Positions 25,376-34,380 of a stretch of DNA of 64,000 nt are shown in pieces (the first letter of the stretch is position 1; each line of letters begins with the position of its first letter). This stretch comes from Dehalococcoidia bacterium. GTDB lineage: Bacteria > Chloroflexota > Dehalococcoidia > Lucifugimonadales > UBA3495. Location of the stretch: NCBI GenBank assembly GCA_022823505.1, contig JAJEIA010000058.1, positions 29,770 to 93,769 of the forward strand, given 5' to 3'. The notes under the pieces were generated by a model. The model did not search any database. It was not told where the DNA came from and saw only the letters and a program-made list of their open reading frames with translations. The position numbers and the translations under genes were made by a program.

Positions 25376-25597
25376 CTACCGCTTCAATTCCACGTACCGC
25401 GCCAGATTGCGACCCTTGTTTATTTCCGTTCCGTAAGAACGGGGAATTCCAGCAGTCGCAACGACGGATGCAGGGGAAAACCGAGACAATTCGGCAGCAT
25501 ACTTTATGCCGAAAAGGTGTAAGTGCAAGACCTGCTCGTTTTTGGGAGCGGTGTCGTACATTTTGCGTAGTTCGTTGGCTAAATCCTGGATAGTCAT
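25376..25597 (-). CDS. 73-aa conserved-looking small protein, unknown
   Basis: The frame from the ATG at 25597 gives MTIQDLANELRKMYDTAPKNEQVLHLHLFGIKYAAEL and ends EINKGRNLARYVELKR. It is well formed, charged and probably a compact helical fold, perhaps a small winged-helix, since LFGIKYAAEL and IPRSYGTEINKG look like helix-turn-helix surfaces. I do not recognise the family with confidence. It lies 35 bases after the S9 peptidase stop and 10 bases before the GatC-like gene, whose ribosome binding site overlaps its stop codon, so the two are cotranscribed. Confidence 0.6.
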   Translation of the reverse strand: MTIQDLANELRKMYDTAPKNEQVLHLHLFGIKYAAELSRFSPASVVATAGIPRSYGTEINKGRNLARYVELKR

Positions 25598-25632
25598 TAA
25601 CACATCCCATCCACACCGTGCGTTGAAATGAA

Positions 25633-27702
25633 TCACAGCCAGCGCTGGAACCAATCGAGCATGCGCTGCAGGTATTCCTGTCGGAGGGCGACGTGCCCGG
25701 TGCGGAGGAACCCGTGGCCGCAGCCGGGGAAACGGACCATCTCCACTTCTTTGTCCAGCCGCTTCAGGACCTGGAAGTATTGCTCGCTCTGGCCGATGGG
25801 ACACCGGGCGTCGGATTCGCCGTGGAGCAGCAGCACGGGGGTGTTCACCTGCGGCGCCAACTTGATGGGTGACCGCTGGAGCAAGCGGTAAGCGAGGGTG
25901 TCGACGCCCTGGGCCAATTCGCTGGCCAGGGGGCGGCTGATCGACATGCCGCCGGCGAGGCGGACGGCCCACTGCGTCTCGCCGAAGCTGGTGGCGATGT
26001 CGGAGGTGCCGTACATCGTCCACAGGTCGATACAGGGAGCGCCGGCCACCGCCGCGCGGAACCGGTCGCTCTGGCCGATCATCCAGGCGGTCATGTAACC
26101 GCCGTAGCTGTAGCCGTGCACACCCAGCCGGTCGGTGTCCACGTAGTCCCGCTGGCAGACCAGGTCCACGGCGGCCATGAGATCGTGGTAGTCGTCGCCG
26201 CCCCAGTCACCCAGAACCGCGTTGACGAATTCCTCGCCGTAGGTGCACGAGCCACGGGGGTTCACTGCCAGCGTCAAATAGCCGGCGCCGGCCAGTACCT
26301 GGTGCCACGGCACGAACGAGTCGTAGAACGCGCCGTTGGGTCCCCCATGGATTTCGAGGACTAACGGGTAGCGCTGGGCCGGATCAAACCCGGGCGGATG
26401 GTACAGGCGGCACTCGATGTCCCAGTCCTCGCGCTCCAGGAGGAACTTTTCCATAGGAGCGGGGGAGTGGCGGGCCAGCCAATCGTCATTGTGGGCGGTA
26501 AGCCGGCGTCGGACCGATTTGGCCGATCCGGGGGCGCGTTCCACCAGGTAGGCATCGGACGGGCTGGCCGGGGCGGAACCGGTGACGACCAGGCGACAGG
26601 CCGCGTTGTCCATCGCGACGCCCGACAACAGTTCCCCGCCATTGGTGATAGCTGACGGGATGCCGCCTTCGTCCGGGCCCACCGGGATCTCGTAGAGTCT
26701 GGTTTCCCCCTGGGCGTCGCCGAGGAAGACGATGCGTTCACCGCCATCGTCGTCCGCCAGCCACCTCAATTCGAGAGGGGGATAGATGCCGGGGTAGCCG
26801 AGGCAAGGCCGCAGGCTATCGCCGGTCAATTGCCGGGGCGGACGGCCCGGCTCCAACACGTACAGATACGCCTGCCACAACACCATCAGGCCGTCGCCGG
26901 TTCCGCCGGCGGCCAGCAGCCGGCGACCGTCGGGCGACCACGAGACGGCGGCGACATCGGTGAGACCCTGCGACCACAGTTCGGGTTCGGCAGGGTCTTC
27001 GCCCGGCTCGATCGCCTCGGGCACGTCCAGTACGTAGACCTCGTTGGTGGCGGTGACGTCCCGGTCGGCAGTGCGGCCGGATATGAAAGCGATGCGACTG
27101 CCGTCCGGCGACCATGCGGGCGCCATGTCGTCCCAATCGCCGGAGGTGAGTTGGGTGGATTTCCCACCGGATGCATCCACGAGGAAGAGGTGAAAGTGGC
27201 GATCACCGCGCCAACCGATGGCGTCGTGCCGGTAGCGGATGCGGTGGACCTCGCGGGCAGCCGGCACGTCGGGGTCGGTGAGCTTGCCAGCCGGATCCAC
27301 ATCGGAGACGACGGACAGACGAGCGGAGTCGGGCGACCAGGCGAACTCGCGGACGCCTCCCGGCAGGTCGGTGAGTTGGGCGGCTTCGCCGCCGCCGGCC
27401 GGCATGGTCCAGATCTGGCGCGTCGGTTCGGCGCCGTTGGAGCCGGGTCGCAGAAACGCCAGGGTCGCGCCGTCGGGCGAGAAACGGGGGTGGCCGTCGT
27501 TGTTGCCCTGGGTGAACGGGCGAGGTTTCCCGCCGCCGGCGACGTCGTCCAGACCAACCTGGTAGATGCGCGCCCGCGGCTCGGAGGTGTCCGGATCAAT
27601 CCAGGAGAGCACATAGGCGCACCGACCGCCATCGGGGGACACGGTGGGGTCGGCGACGGAGTTGAGGTGGCGGAAGAGGTCTGGGCCAATGGGCTCGGTC
27701 AT
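25633..27702 (-). CDS. S9 family prolyl-oligopeptidase-type peptidase
   Basis: The ATG at 27702 (MTEPIGPDLFRHLNSVADPTVSP) gives 689 residues, and the track start lies further upstream without support. The N-terminal two thirds are a WD40-like beta-propeller with repeated W/F-SPDG motifs (SPDGGRCAYVLSW, SPDGATLAFLRPG, SPDGSRIAFISG, SPDGRRLLAAGG). The C-terminal alpha/beta hydrolase domain has the nucleophile in GVHGYSYGGYMTAW, the acid in LLLHGESDARCP and the base in GCGHGFLRTG. Such acylaminoacyl-peptidase-like enzymes cleave short peptides and the propeller limits substrate size. There is no signal peptide, so it is probably cytoplasmic. Confidence 0.92.
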   Translation of the reverse strand: MTEPIGPDLFRHLNSVADPTVSPDGGRCAYVLSWIDPDTSEPRARIYQVGLDDVAGGGKPRPFTQGNNDGHPRFSPDGATLAFLRPGSNGAEPTRQIWTMPAGGGEAAQLTDLPGGVREFAWSPDSARLSVVSDVDPAGKLTDPDVPAAREVHRIRYRHDAIGWRGDRHFHLFLVDASGGKSTQLTSGDWDDMAPAWSPDGSRIAFISGRTADRDVTATNEVYVLDVPEAIEPGEDPAEPELWSQGLTDVAAVSWSPDGRRLLAAGGTGDGLMVLWQAYLYVLEPGRPPRQLTGDSLRPCLGYPGIYPPLELRWLADDDGGERIVFLGDAQGETRLYEIPVGPDEGGIPSAITNGGELLSGVAMDNAACRLVVTGSAPASPSDAYLVERAPGSAKSVRRRLTAHNDDWLARHSPAPMEKFLLEREDWDIECRLYHPPGFDPAQRYPLVLEIHGGPNGAFYDSFVPWHQVLAGAGYLTLAVNPRGSCTYGEEFVNAVLGDWGGDDYHDLMAAVDLVCQRDYVDTDRLGVHGYSYGGYMTAWMIGQSDRFRAAVAGAPCIDLWTMYGTSDIATSFGETQWAVRLAGGMSISRPLASELAQGVDTLAYRLLQRSPIKLAPQVNTPVLLLHGESDARCPIGQSEQYFQVLKRLDKEVEMVRFPGCGHGFLRTGHVALRQEYLQRMLDWFQRWL

Positions 27703-27889
27703 GGGCGGGAATGCTCTACAAAGGCGTCTGGCGTGCGGGCATTGGACTGAGCGTATTCTACCGCATCGCCGGCGGCAAACCGGCGTGCAGGGCCAACCGC
27801 GGCACACGGGATACATCGATCCAGATGGCCGGCCTATGGAATGATGCCATTCGGAGCGGCATTCATGCAGTAAAGCGGCGCACCCATTA

Positions 27890-27898
27890 TGCTAGAAT
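27890..27898 (+). promoter_or_regulatory. Extended -10 element before metG
   Basis: TGCTAGAAT ends 37 bases before the GTG start at 27936. No matching -35 was found. Confidence 0.5.
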
Positions 27899-27935
27899 TG
27901 AGCACCGTTCAGCCATCGCATTATGGAGGGTTACC

Positions 27936-29621
27936 GTGCCCGAGCGCATCTTGATAGGTGTCGCCTGGCCCTACGCCAACGGCCCACTGCACATGGGACA
28001 CATTGCCGGCTGCTATCTAGCCGCGGATATTTTCGCCCGCTATCACCGCATGAAGGGGAACGATGTGCTGATGGTGTCGGGCTCGGACGCCCACGGCACC
28101 CCGATAACGATCCGCGCCGACCAGGAAGGCGTGGAACCGCAGGAGGTGCTGGAGCGCTACCACGCGCAGTTTCTGGACACCTGGGAGCGTCTGGGGATTT
28201 CCTTCGACCTGTTCACGTCGACGCACACCGCGAACCACCAGGAGGTGGTGCAGGACTTTTTCCTGCGCCTGAAGGAACAGGGGTACATCTACCCCGATAC
28301 GATGCTGCTGGCCCACTGCGCCGGCTGCGATCGTTTCCTGCCCGACCGCTACGTGGAGGGAACCTGTCCGCACTGCAGCAACGGGCGGGCGCGCGGCGAC
28401 CAGTGCGACAGCTGCGGGCACACGCTGGACCCCATCGATCTGGTGAACCCGTACTGCAGCATCTGCGGAGACACGCCGGAGTTCCGTGATTCGGAGCACT
28501 TCTTCCTGAAACTGTCCGCCTTCCAGGAACCGCTACTGGAATGGGTCAACCGGCAGGAACACTGGCGGCCCAACGTGGCGAACGGCACCCGGAGTTTCCT
28601 GCAGGGCGGGCTGAAAGACCGGGCGATCACACGCGACCTGACCTGGGGAGTGCCGCTGCCGCTGGACGGCTACGAGGAAAAACGTATCTACGTGTGGTTC
28701 GAGGCGGTGATCGGCTATCTTTCGGCGGCGGTGGAATGGGCTTCGCGGAACGGGAACGCCGACGGATGGCAGGACTACTGGAAGGATGACAACACCCGCA
28801 CGTATTACTTCATCGGCAAGGACAACATACCGTTCCACAGCATCATCTGGCCGGCCATGCTGATGGGGTACGGCGGCCTGAACCTGCCCTACGACGTGCC
28901 GGCCAACGAGTTCCTGAGCCTCGAAGGGCTGAAATTCTCCACCAGCCAGAACTGGGCGGTGTGGGTGCCGGACTACCTGGACCGGTACGATCCCGACCCG
29001 CTGCGCTACCTTTTGTCCATCAACATGCCGGAGAGCGGGGACACGGACTTCACCTGGAGCGAGTTCGTTCGTCGCAACAACGACGAGTTGGTAGCGACCT
29101 ACGGCAACCTGGTGAACCGGGTGCTGCGGTTCACGTACCGCAACTTCGACGGCCAGGTACCTTTGGACCCGTCGGCTCCCGAGGACATGGAGCTCCGGCT
29201 GCTGGGCACGGCTCGGGAGACGATGACAGCGGTTGACGACAGCCTGGCGCACACACGCTTTCGCGCCGGCATCAACCAGGCCTTCGGGCTGGCGCAGGAG
29301 TGCAACCGGTATCTCGACGCCAGAGCGCCGTGGCAGGCGATCAAGGAAGACCGGGCGCACGCTGCACGCTCACTGGGCACCACCATACAGGTGCTGAACT
29401 GCCTGAAGGTCATGCTGGCGCCGTATCTGCCGTTCACCAGCCAGAAGCTGCACGGGTTCCTGGGATTTGACGGCGACGTGACCGACGAGCCGTGGGATTT
29501 CGACGCGCTGACGGAGGCCATCAAGCCCGGAGGGATGCTGCGCAACCCGTCGAACCTGTACACCAAGCTGGATGACGCTGTGGCGGAGCAGGAAGCCGGC
29601 CAGCTGGGCGTGTCCGCCTGA
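27936..29621 (+). CDS. metG: Methionyl-tRNA synthetase
   Basis: The GTG at 27936 follows GGAGGG and gives 561 residues; the track start is a read-through. Class I features are present: AWPYANGPLHMGHIAGCYLAADIFARY containing the HIGH-equivalent HMGH, and LEGLKFSTSQNWAVW containing a KMSKS variant KFSTS. Between them a connective domain has two zinc knuckles (CAGCDRF...CPHC and CDSCGHTL...CSIC). The anticodon-binding helical domain follows, and there is no C-terminal tRNA-binding (Trbp111) extension, which is common for this shorter form. It charges tRNA-Met. The gene is divergent from the S9 peptidase. Confidence 0.95.
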   Translation: MPERILIGVAWPYANGPLHMGHIAGCYLAADIFARYHRMKGNDVLMVSGSDAHGTPITIRADQEGVEPQEVLERYHAQFLDTWERLGISFDLFTSTHTANHQEVVQDFFLRLKEQGYIYPDTMLLAHCAGCDRFLPDRYVEGTCPHCSNGRARGDQCDSCGHTLDPIDLVNPYCSICGDTPEFRDSEHFFLKLSAFQEPLLEWVNRQEHWRPNVANGTRSFLQGGLKDRAITRDLTWGVPLPLDGYEEKRIYVWFEAVIGYLSAAVEWASRNGNADGWQDYWKDDNTRTYYFIGKDNIPFHSIIWPAMLMGYGGLNLPYDVPANEFLSLEGLKFSTSQNWAVWVPDYLDRYDPDPLRYLLSINMPESGDTDFTWSEFVRRNNDELVATYGNLVNRVLRFTYRNFDGQVPLDPSAPEDMELRLLGTARETMTAVDDSLAHTRFRAGINQAFGLAQECNRYLDARAPWQAIKEDRAHAARSLGTTIQVLNCLKVMLAPYLPFTSQKLHGFLGFDGDVTDEPWDFDALTEAIKPGGMLRNPSNLYTKLDDAVAEQEAGQLGVSA

Positions 29622-29647
29622 CGCCGCCGGTTCCGGAGCGATCCACC

Positions 29648-30646
29648 GTGCAGCCCGGGCTGGACCTGCAAACCGTATCGATCTACGCCCCGGTGGTCGA
29701 CCAGCTGGCCCAGGTGGAAGAGCAGCTTTACGAGCTGTGCCAGACTGACATCGCCGACCTTGACCCGCTGCTGGACTACGCCCTGCGCTCGGGAGGCAAG
29801 AGGGTCCGTCCGGCGCTGACCCTGCTGGCGGCGGAATTCCACGAACACGAGCGTCAGCGGTCATTGATCATGGCGGCGGCGGTGGAGCTGCTGCACCTGG
29901 CGACCCTGATCCACGACGACACGGTGGACAACGCCGGCCTGCGGCGGGGCAAGCCGACGATCAACAAAATGTACGGCAATCACGTCGCCGTGCTGCTGGG
30001 CGACTACCTCTTCGCCACGTCCGCCACGTTCGTATGCGACACGGGAGTGGTCCGGGTCATTCGCCGGTTTTCGGAAACGATCATGGAACTGGCCAGTGGG
30101 CAACTGATCGAGTTCTTCACCACGTTCGACCCTTCCAAGGCCCGCCGGCTGTACGACGAGCGCATCTATCGGAAGACCGCGTCGCTGTTCCGCACTTCCG
30201 CCGAAACCGGGGCCATCCTCAGCGGAGCGCCGGAGACCCAAGTGCAAGCGCTGCGCCGGTATGGCTACAACGTTGGCATGGCGTTCCAAATTGTCGACGA
30301 CCTGCTGGACATTCAGGGAGACGCCAGCGAAATCGGCAAGCCGGTGGGCAACGACCTGCTCCAGGGAGTGTTGACGCTACCGACCATCATGCTGATGGAG
30401 AGATACCCCGACGATCACCCCATAGACCGGCTATTCGCGTCCATCACCAACGGCGGTTCGGACGTTGACCGGCTGTTGAAGAAATCGCTGGACATGATCG
30501 ACGGTTCCAGCATCGTGCCCGATTGCTTCACGGTGATTCGCGACTACTGCACCGAGGCGGCCGCGGCCCTGGACGAGCTTCCGGACTGCGCGGCGCGGCG
30601 TTCGCTGCTGGAAATGGTCGACTACATCCGCGAGAGATCGCGCTAG
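29648..30646 (+). CDS. Polyprenyl synthetase (trans-isoprenyl diphosphate synthase)
   Basis: A GTG start 26 bases after metG gives 332 residues. The two aspartate-rich motifs are clear: LIHDDTVDNAGLRRGKPTIN (first DDxxD) and FQIVDDLLDIQGDASEIGKPVGNDL (second DDxxD), with GGKRVRPALTLLAAE near the N-terminus binding the homoallylic substrate. The enzyme elongates allylic diphosphates with IPP, most likely to a long chain for quinone or carrier lipids; chain length cannot be read safely. The close spacing suggests cotranscription with metG. Confidence 0.93.
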   Translation: MQPGLDLQTVSIYAPVVDQLAQVEEQLYELCQTDIADLDPLLDYALRSGGKRVRPALTLLAAEFHEHERQRSLIMAAAVELLHLATLIHDDTVDNAGLRRGKPTINKMYGNHVAVLLGDYLFATSATFVCDTGVVRVIRRFSETIMELASGQLIEFFTTFDPSKARRLYDERIYRKTASLFRTSAETGAILSGAPETQVQALRRYGYNVGMAFQIVDDLLDIQGDASEIGKPVGNDLLQGVLTLPTIMLMERYPDDHPIDRLFASITNGGSDVDRLLKKSLDMIDGSSIVPDCFTVIRDYCTEAAAALDELPDCAARRSLLEMVDYIRERSR

Positions 30647-30664
30647 GCGCATGAGCCACGCCGG

Positions 30665-30684
30665 GTCGGCCGTCGCCGGCCGAC
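30665..30684 (+). terminator. 8-bp hairpin after the polyprenyl synthetase gene
   Basis: GTCGGCCG-TCGC-CGGCCGAC lies 18 bases after the stop codon. There is no T-tract, so the role as terminator is tentative. Confidence 0.4.
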
Positions 30685-30823
30685 GCCGGCACCAGGGGTG
30701 GCGATCTCGCCGTACCGAGGGGTGACACCGTTGCGGTGCGCCGGGGCGGCTGATGCCTTATAGTTGCGGCGAGCGCGTCGACGTGGCGCAGCTTCATGCT
30801 TTGAACGCGGACGGAGCAAGACC

Positions 30824-32074
30824 ATGACCTCACCTGCCAACCCCGATTCGAGCCTGCAACCACTCCCACTGGAAGGGCTTCGCGTGCTGGACGCCACGCA
30901 CATCGTGGCCGGGCCCTTCTGCTCCATGATCCTGGCGGACATGGGAGCCGAGGTGATCAAGATCGAACGGCCGGGCACCGGAGACCAGGCGCGCGCGAAC
31001 GAGCCTTTCGTGGAAGGGCCGGACGGTTCAAGGGTCAGTGCGCGTTATCTTGGCGTCAACCGCAACAAGAAAAGCGTATCGCTGGACCTGCGAGACCCGA
31101 TCGGGAAGCGCGCGTTTGAAAACATGCTCAAGGTGTCGGACGTGCTGCTGGACAACTTCGGGCCCGGCGCGCTGGGGCGGCTGGGGTTCAGCTACGAGCG
31201 TCTGAGCGAAATCAACCCCGGGCTGGTGTATGCCAGCATCTCCGGCTACGGGGACAGCGACGGAATGCGTGGGCCGTACTCCAACTGGCCGGCAAACAAC
31301 CCCTGCGTGCAGGGCATGGGCGGGTGGATGGTGACCACCGGCACGCCGGAGAGCGGGCCGCAAATGGTGGGCGACAACATGGGGGACTCGGTGCCGGGAG
31401 TTTGGACGGCGCTGGGCATCATGCTGGCGCTGGAGTCGCGGCGCAAGACCGGCCGGGGTCAGCACGTGGACATGGCGATGTACGACTGCATGGTGGCGCA
31501 CACCACCAGCAGCATGCCGCTGTTCCAGTCGACCGGTCAGGTGACCACCACGGCGCGGGAGAACATGTTCTCGGCTCAGTTGGCGCTGCGGGCGTCGGAC
31601 GGGTACGTGGTGCTGGCCGGCGCGGGCAACGCGGACGAGAAGTGGCGGGCAATGTGGAACCTGATCGGGCGGCCGGAACTGGCCGAAGACCCGCGCTACC
31701 TGGGTCGTGGCGTGACCGGCCCGTTTTACACCAGCCACATCGTGCCGGCAATCGAGGAGTGGTCGCAGCACATCCCGAAACGCGAACTGAACCAGCACCT
31801 GCTGGATTGCGGGTTTTCCATGGGCATCGTGCAGGATGCGGCGGACCTGGACAGCTGCCCGCACCTGGAGACCCGCAACATGTTCGTTGACAGTGGGGAC
31901 ACCTACGGCGGGTCCTTCCGGACGGTGAACACGCCGGTGCAGCTGACCGGGTGCGTGGACACGCCGGTGAATCCGCCGCCGACGCTGGGCCAGCACAACC
32001 CCGACATACTGTGCACCATCGGTGGGTTGACGGAGGACGAATTGGCTCAGTTGGTGTCCGACGGCAAGGCATGA
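30824..32074 (+). CDS. CaiB/BaiF family class III CoA-transferase
   Basis: The ATG at 30824 (after GGAG) gives 416 residues. The family N-terminus LEGLRVLDATHIVAGPFCSMILADMGAEVIKIERPGTGDQAR is well preserved, followed by NRNKKSVSLDLRDPIGK and FGPGALGRLGFSYERLSEINPGLVYASISGYG. The catalytic aspartate is likely the one in VGDNMGDSVPGVWTALGIM. Family III transferases move CoA between carboxylic acids such as carnitine, formate/oxalate or succinate donors. The substrate is not evident. The stop overlaps the start of the following small membrane protein (ATGA). Confidence 0.92.
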   Translation: MTSPANPDSSLQPLPLEGLRVLDATHIVAGPFCSMILADMGAEVIKIERPGTGDQARANEPFVEGPDGSRVSARYLGVNRNKKSVSLDLRDPIGKRAFENMLKVSDVLLDNFGPGALGRLGFSYERLSEINPGLVYASISGYGDSDGMRGPYSNWPANNPCVQGMGGWMVTTGTPESGPQMVGDNMGDSVPGVWTALGIMLALESRRKTGRGQHVDMAMYDCMVAHTTSSMPLFQSTGQVTTTARENMFSAQLALRASDGYVVLAGAGNADEKWRAMWNLIGRPELAEDPRYLGRGVTGPFYTSHIVPAIEEWSQHIPKRELNQHLLDCGFSMGIVQDAADLDSCPHLETRNMFVDSGDTYGGSFRTVNTPVQLTGCVDTPVNPPPTLGQHNPDILCTIGGLTEDELAQLVSDGKA

Positions 32075-32562
32075 GGCGGAGATGGCGGAGGCGCGACGGT
32101 CCCCGGAGAGCATCGGGTGATATACTGCGAGAGGAGCCAAGCGGTGCGCCGTGGACGTTCGTTGAGGGGTCAATATCGGTCAGCGCCAGCATCATCATGG
32201 CAAATGCAATTGCCCGTTGCGACCGCTGTGTGGGCTGGCCCGTCGTTGGATTTTTCAAAAGACTAACCGAACAGGAAGATGGGGTGATAATAGCGGGGAT
32301 GGCCCTGCTGTTTCCCACGGCGCTGGTTTTCTACTCGGGGGTCAAGATGGTGTTCTCGGCGTACAAGGAATACAAGAGGTGGCGAGAGGCCTGGCAACAT
32401 GAGCTGCTTGAAGAGGGACGCCAGGAGGGTCGACAGAAGGGACGCCAAGAGGGCCAACAGGCTGAGCGTGCTCGCATAAAGCGGGAGCTTGCGGAAAAGG
32501 GCGTAACCCTGTCACCGGAAGCCGAACAGGTGCTGTTCGGCGAAACGGACGACCGCTCTTGA
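32071..32562 (+). CDS. Small membrane/coiled-coil protein, paralogue A
   Basis: The ATG at 32071 overlaps the CoA-transferase stop (ATGA) and is in frame; an ATG at 32195 is an alternative, but homology with the paralogue begins before it. The product (163 residues from 32071) has a weak first hydrophobic stretch (SISVSASIIMANAIA). A conserved block, GFFKRLTEQEDGVIIAGMALLFPTALVFYSGVKMVFSAYKE, includes one transmembrane helix. It is followed by a Glu/Arg/Gln-rich helix (EEGRQEGRQKGRQEGQQ) likely to form a coiled coil. The same block recurs at 35750-36127. hisS follows 48 bases downstream. The family is unknown. Confidence 0.6.
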   Translation: MRRRWRRRDGPRRASGDILREEPSGAPWTFVEGSISVSASIIMANAIARCDRCVGWPVVGFFKRLTEQEDGVIIAGMALLFPTALVFYSGVKMVFSAYKEYKRWREAWQHELLEEGRQEGRQKGRQEGQQAERARIKRELAEKGVTLSPEAEQVLFGETDDRS

Positions 32563-32610
32563 TCCAGCCGACAATCTATGAAGCGACGCCAATGGAGCGC
32601 TGAGAAAGCC

Positions 32611-33870
32611 ATGCCAACCTTCCAGGCCCCGCGGGGCACCGCCGACCGCCTGCCCGCAGAGCAAAAATACTGGCGCTACATCGAAGGTCATGCCACCGAC
32701 GTGGCCCGCCGGTTCGGTTACGGCCGGATCGACAGCCCGATGTTCGAGGACGCGGGGCTGTTCGTGCGCGGGGTCGGCGAGGGGACGGACATCGTAGAAA
32801 AGGAGATGTACGTTTTCGAGGACCGGGGCGGCGACCACCTGACACTCCGGGCGGAGGGAACGGCGCCGGTGTGTCGCGCCTACCTGGAACACGGCATGCA
32901 CAACCAGGCGCAACCGGTGCGGATGTACTACCTTTGCCCGGTGTTCCGCTATGAACGGCCTCAGGCGGGCCGGTTCCGCCAGCACCACCAATTCGGCGTG
33001 GAAGCCATAGGAGACGGCGACCCGTCGGTGGACGCGGAAGTCATCGAACTGGCCTGGACATTCATGCACGACATCGGGTTGTCCGACATCACGCTATTGA
33101 CCAACAGCATCGGCGACGGTGAGTGCCGCCCGGAATACATCGAGGCACTGAAATCATATTACCAGCGGCAGACAAGCAACCTGTGTCCCGACTGCCGGCA
33201 GCGTCTGGAGCGCAACCCGCTGCGGCTCCTGGACTGCAAGGTGGAAACGTGCCGAGCACTGGGCGAAGAAGCCCCGAAATCGGTGGAGTGCCTGTGCGCG
33301 GAGTGCGAGACACACTGGGACCGGGTGCGTTCCTACCTGGATGCGGCGGGCATACCCAACCGGGTGGACCACCGCCTGGTGCGGGGTTTGGACTATTACA
33401 CCCGGACGGTGTTCGAGATCCAGCCAGCCGTGGAAGGGGCCCAGTCCACGATCTGCGGCGGGGGACGTTACGACGGGCTGATCGAGCAACTGGGCGGGCG
33501 TCCCACACCCGGCATCGGGTTCGGCAGCGGCATCGAGCGGCTGGCGCTCAACCTACGGCGAGCGGAAACCCCGGTTCCCGATGAACCGTCCCCTCGCTAC
33601 CTGATTGCGACCATCGGCGAGGACGCGCGCATCGAGGGCGTTCGGTTGGCGAACCGGATGCGCGGCGCCGGGGTTGGCGCGATCCTGGCCAACGGGGGAC
33701 GCGCTCTGCGGGGACAGATGCGACAGGCCAACGCGCTGGGCGTGGCGGCCACGGTGATCATCGGTGATGACGAGGTCCGGGACGCGACCGTCGTGGTGCG
33801 GGACATGGGCACCTCCAGCCAGGAGACCGTATCGGTCGAGCAGTTTTTGCAGCAGGCCAGCGCGGGATAA
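32611..33870 (+). CDS. hisS: Histidyl-tRNA synthetase
   Basis: The ATG at 32611 gives 419 residues starting MPTFQAPRGTADRLP, the canonical HisRS opening; the track start 33 bases upstream adds a non-conserved tail. Class II motif 2 is YYLCPVFRYERPQAGRFRQHHQFGVEAIG. The histidine-specific motif is RLVRGLDYYTRTVFEI, and motif 3 is GIGFGSGIERLAL. The C-terminal anticodon-binding domain runs from about residue 325. It charges tRNA-His. A perfect hairpin with a T-run follows, so transcription likely ends here. Confidence 0.95.
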   Translation: MPTFQAPRGTADRLPAEQKYWRYIEGHATDVARRFGYGRIDSPMFEDAGLFVRGVGEGTDIVEKEMYVFEDRGGDHLTLRAEGTAPVCRAYLEHGMHNQAQPVRMYYLCPVFRYERPQAGRFRQHHQFGVEAIGDGDPSVDAEVIELAWTFMHDIGLSDITLLTNSIGDGECRPEYIEALKSYYQRQTSNLCPDCRQRLERNPLRLLDCKVETCRALGEEAPKSVECLCAECETHWDRVRSYLDAAGIPNRVDHRLVRGLDYYTRTVFEIQPAVEGAQSTICGGGRYDGLIEQLGGRPTPGIGFGSGIERLALNLRRAETPVPDEPSPRYLIATIGEDARIEGVRLANRMRGAGVGAILANGGRALRGQMRQANALGVAATVIIGDDEVRDATVVVRDMGTSSQETVSVEQFLQQASAG

Positions 33871-33897
33871 CCGCGTGGAGACATGCGAGCGACGAAC

Positions 33898-33922
33898 AGG
33901 CCGGCGGCATCGCCGGCCTTTT
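33898..33922 (+). terminator. Rho-independent terminator after hisS
   Basis: AGGCCGGCG-GCAT-CGCCGGCCTTTT is a perfect 8-9 bp GC-rich stem with a tetraloop and a run of four T, 27 bases beyond the hisS stop. Confidence 0.85.
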
Positions 33923-33980
33923 GCATTGGACAGGGCCGGGGAAATTGAAACAAAAATCCGAAAATACGACAGCTCCGGTG

Positions 33981-34008
33981 TTGACATAGAACGGACGTTT
34001 GTTAGAAC
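33981..34008 (+). promoter_or_regulatory. Promoter with embedded LexA-like box
   Basis: TTGACA is followed after 16 bases by TAGAAC, 46 bases before the ATG at 34055. Inside the spacer, GAACGGACGTTTG (33989-34001) fits the GAAC-N4-GTTyG pattern of Gram-positive-type SOS boxes. The promoter is fairly clear; operator function is a guess from pattern. Confidence 0.5.
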
Positions 34009-34054
34009 ATACGCTCAACACAAATGCGCTGCAATCAGCGCGACAGGAGCCGAT

Positions 34055-34363
34055 ATGAGCACCGACACCCGCAACAGCGTTATCAACGCGACCCACGCCG
34101 TGGCCACCTCCCGCATCCCGGCCGGCGGCCGGCGGATATCCTACCGGGGATACCTGATCCACGGGGAGGTTCCGTCGATCTGCTACGTGATTTACGGGCG
34201 GAACGGGTTTGGGCAACTGACCGAACTGGGCGCCACCCGCAGTTTCCCCGATGCCATGCGCTGGATCGACAAGCACGTGGCCAACATGCAGGGAATGATC
34301 CCGGCCGGCGTGCCGGCAGGAACCGCGGCGCCGGGGCACGATACCCTCCGGGCGGCTGCCTGA
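34055..34363 (+). CDS. 102-aa hypothetical protein
   Basis: AGGAG sits six bases before the ATG at 34055, giving MSTDTRNSVINATHAVATSRIPAGG followed by a compact core RRISYRGYLIHGEVPSICYVIYGRNGFGQLTELGATRSFPDAMRWIDKHV. The alternating strand/helix pattern suggests a small alpha/beta fold. No membrane segment, metal site or named domain is evident. The track frame begins inside hisS and is not real before 34055. Its promoter is among the best in the window and carries a possible LexA-type site, hinting at damage-inducible expression. It is followed 17 bases later by a cyclase-family gene. Confidence 0.65.
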   Translation: MSTDTRNSVINATHAVATSRIPAGGRRISYRGYLIHGEVPSICYVIYGRNGFGQLTELGATRSFPDAMRWIDKHVANMQGMIPAGVPAGTAAPGHDTLRAAA

Positions 34364-34380
34364 GCGACGTGGCGCCGAAT

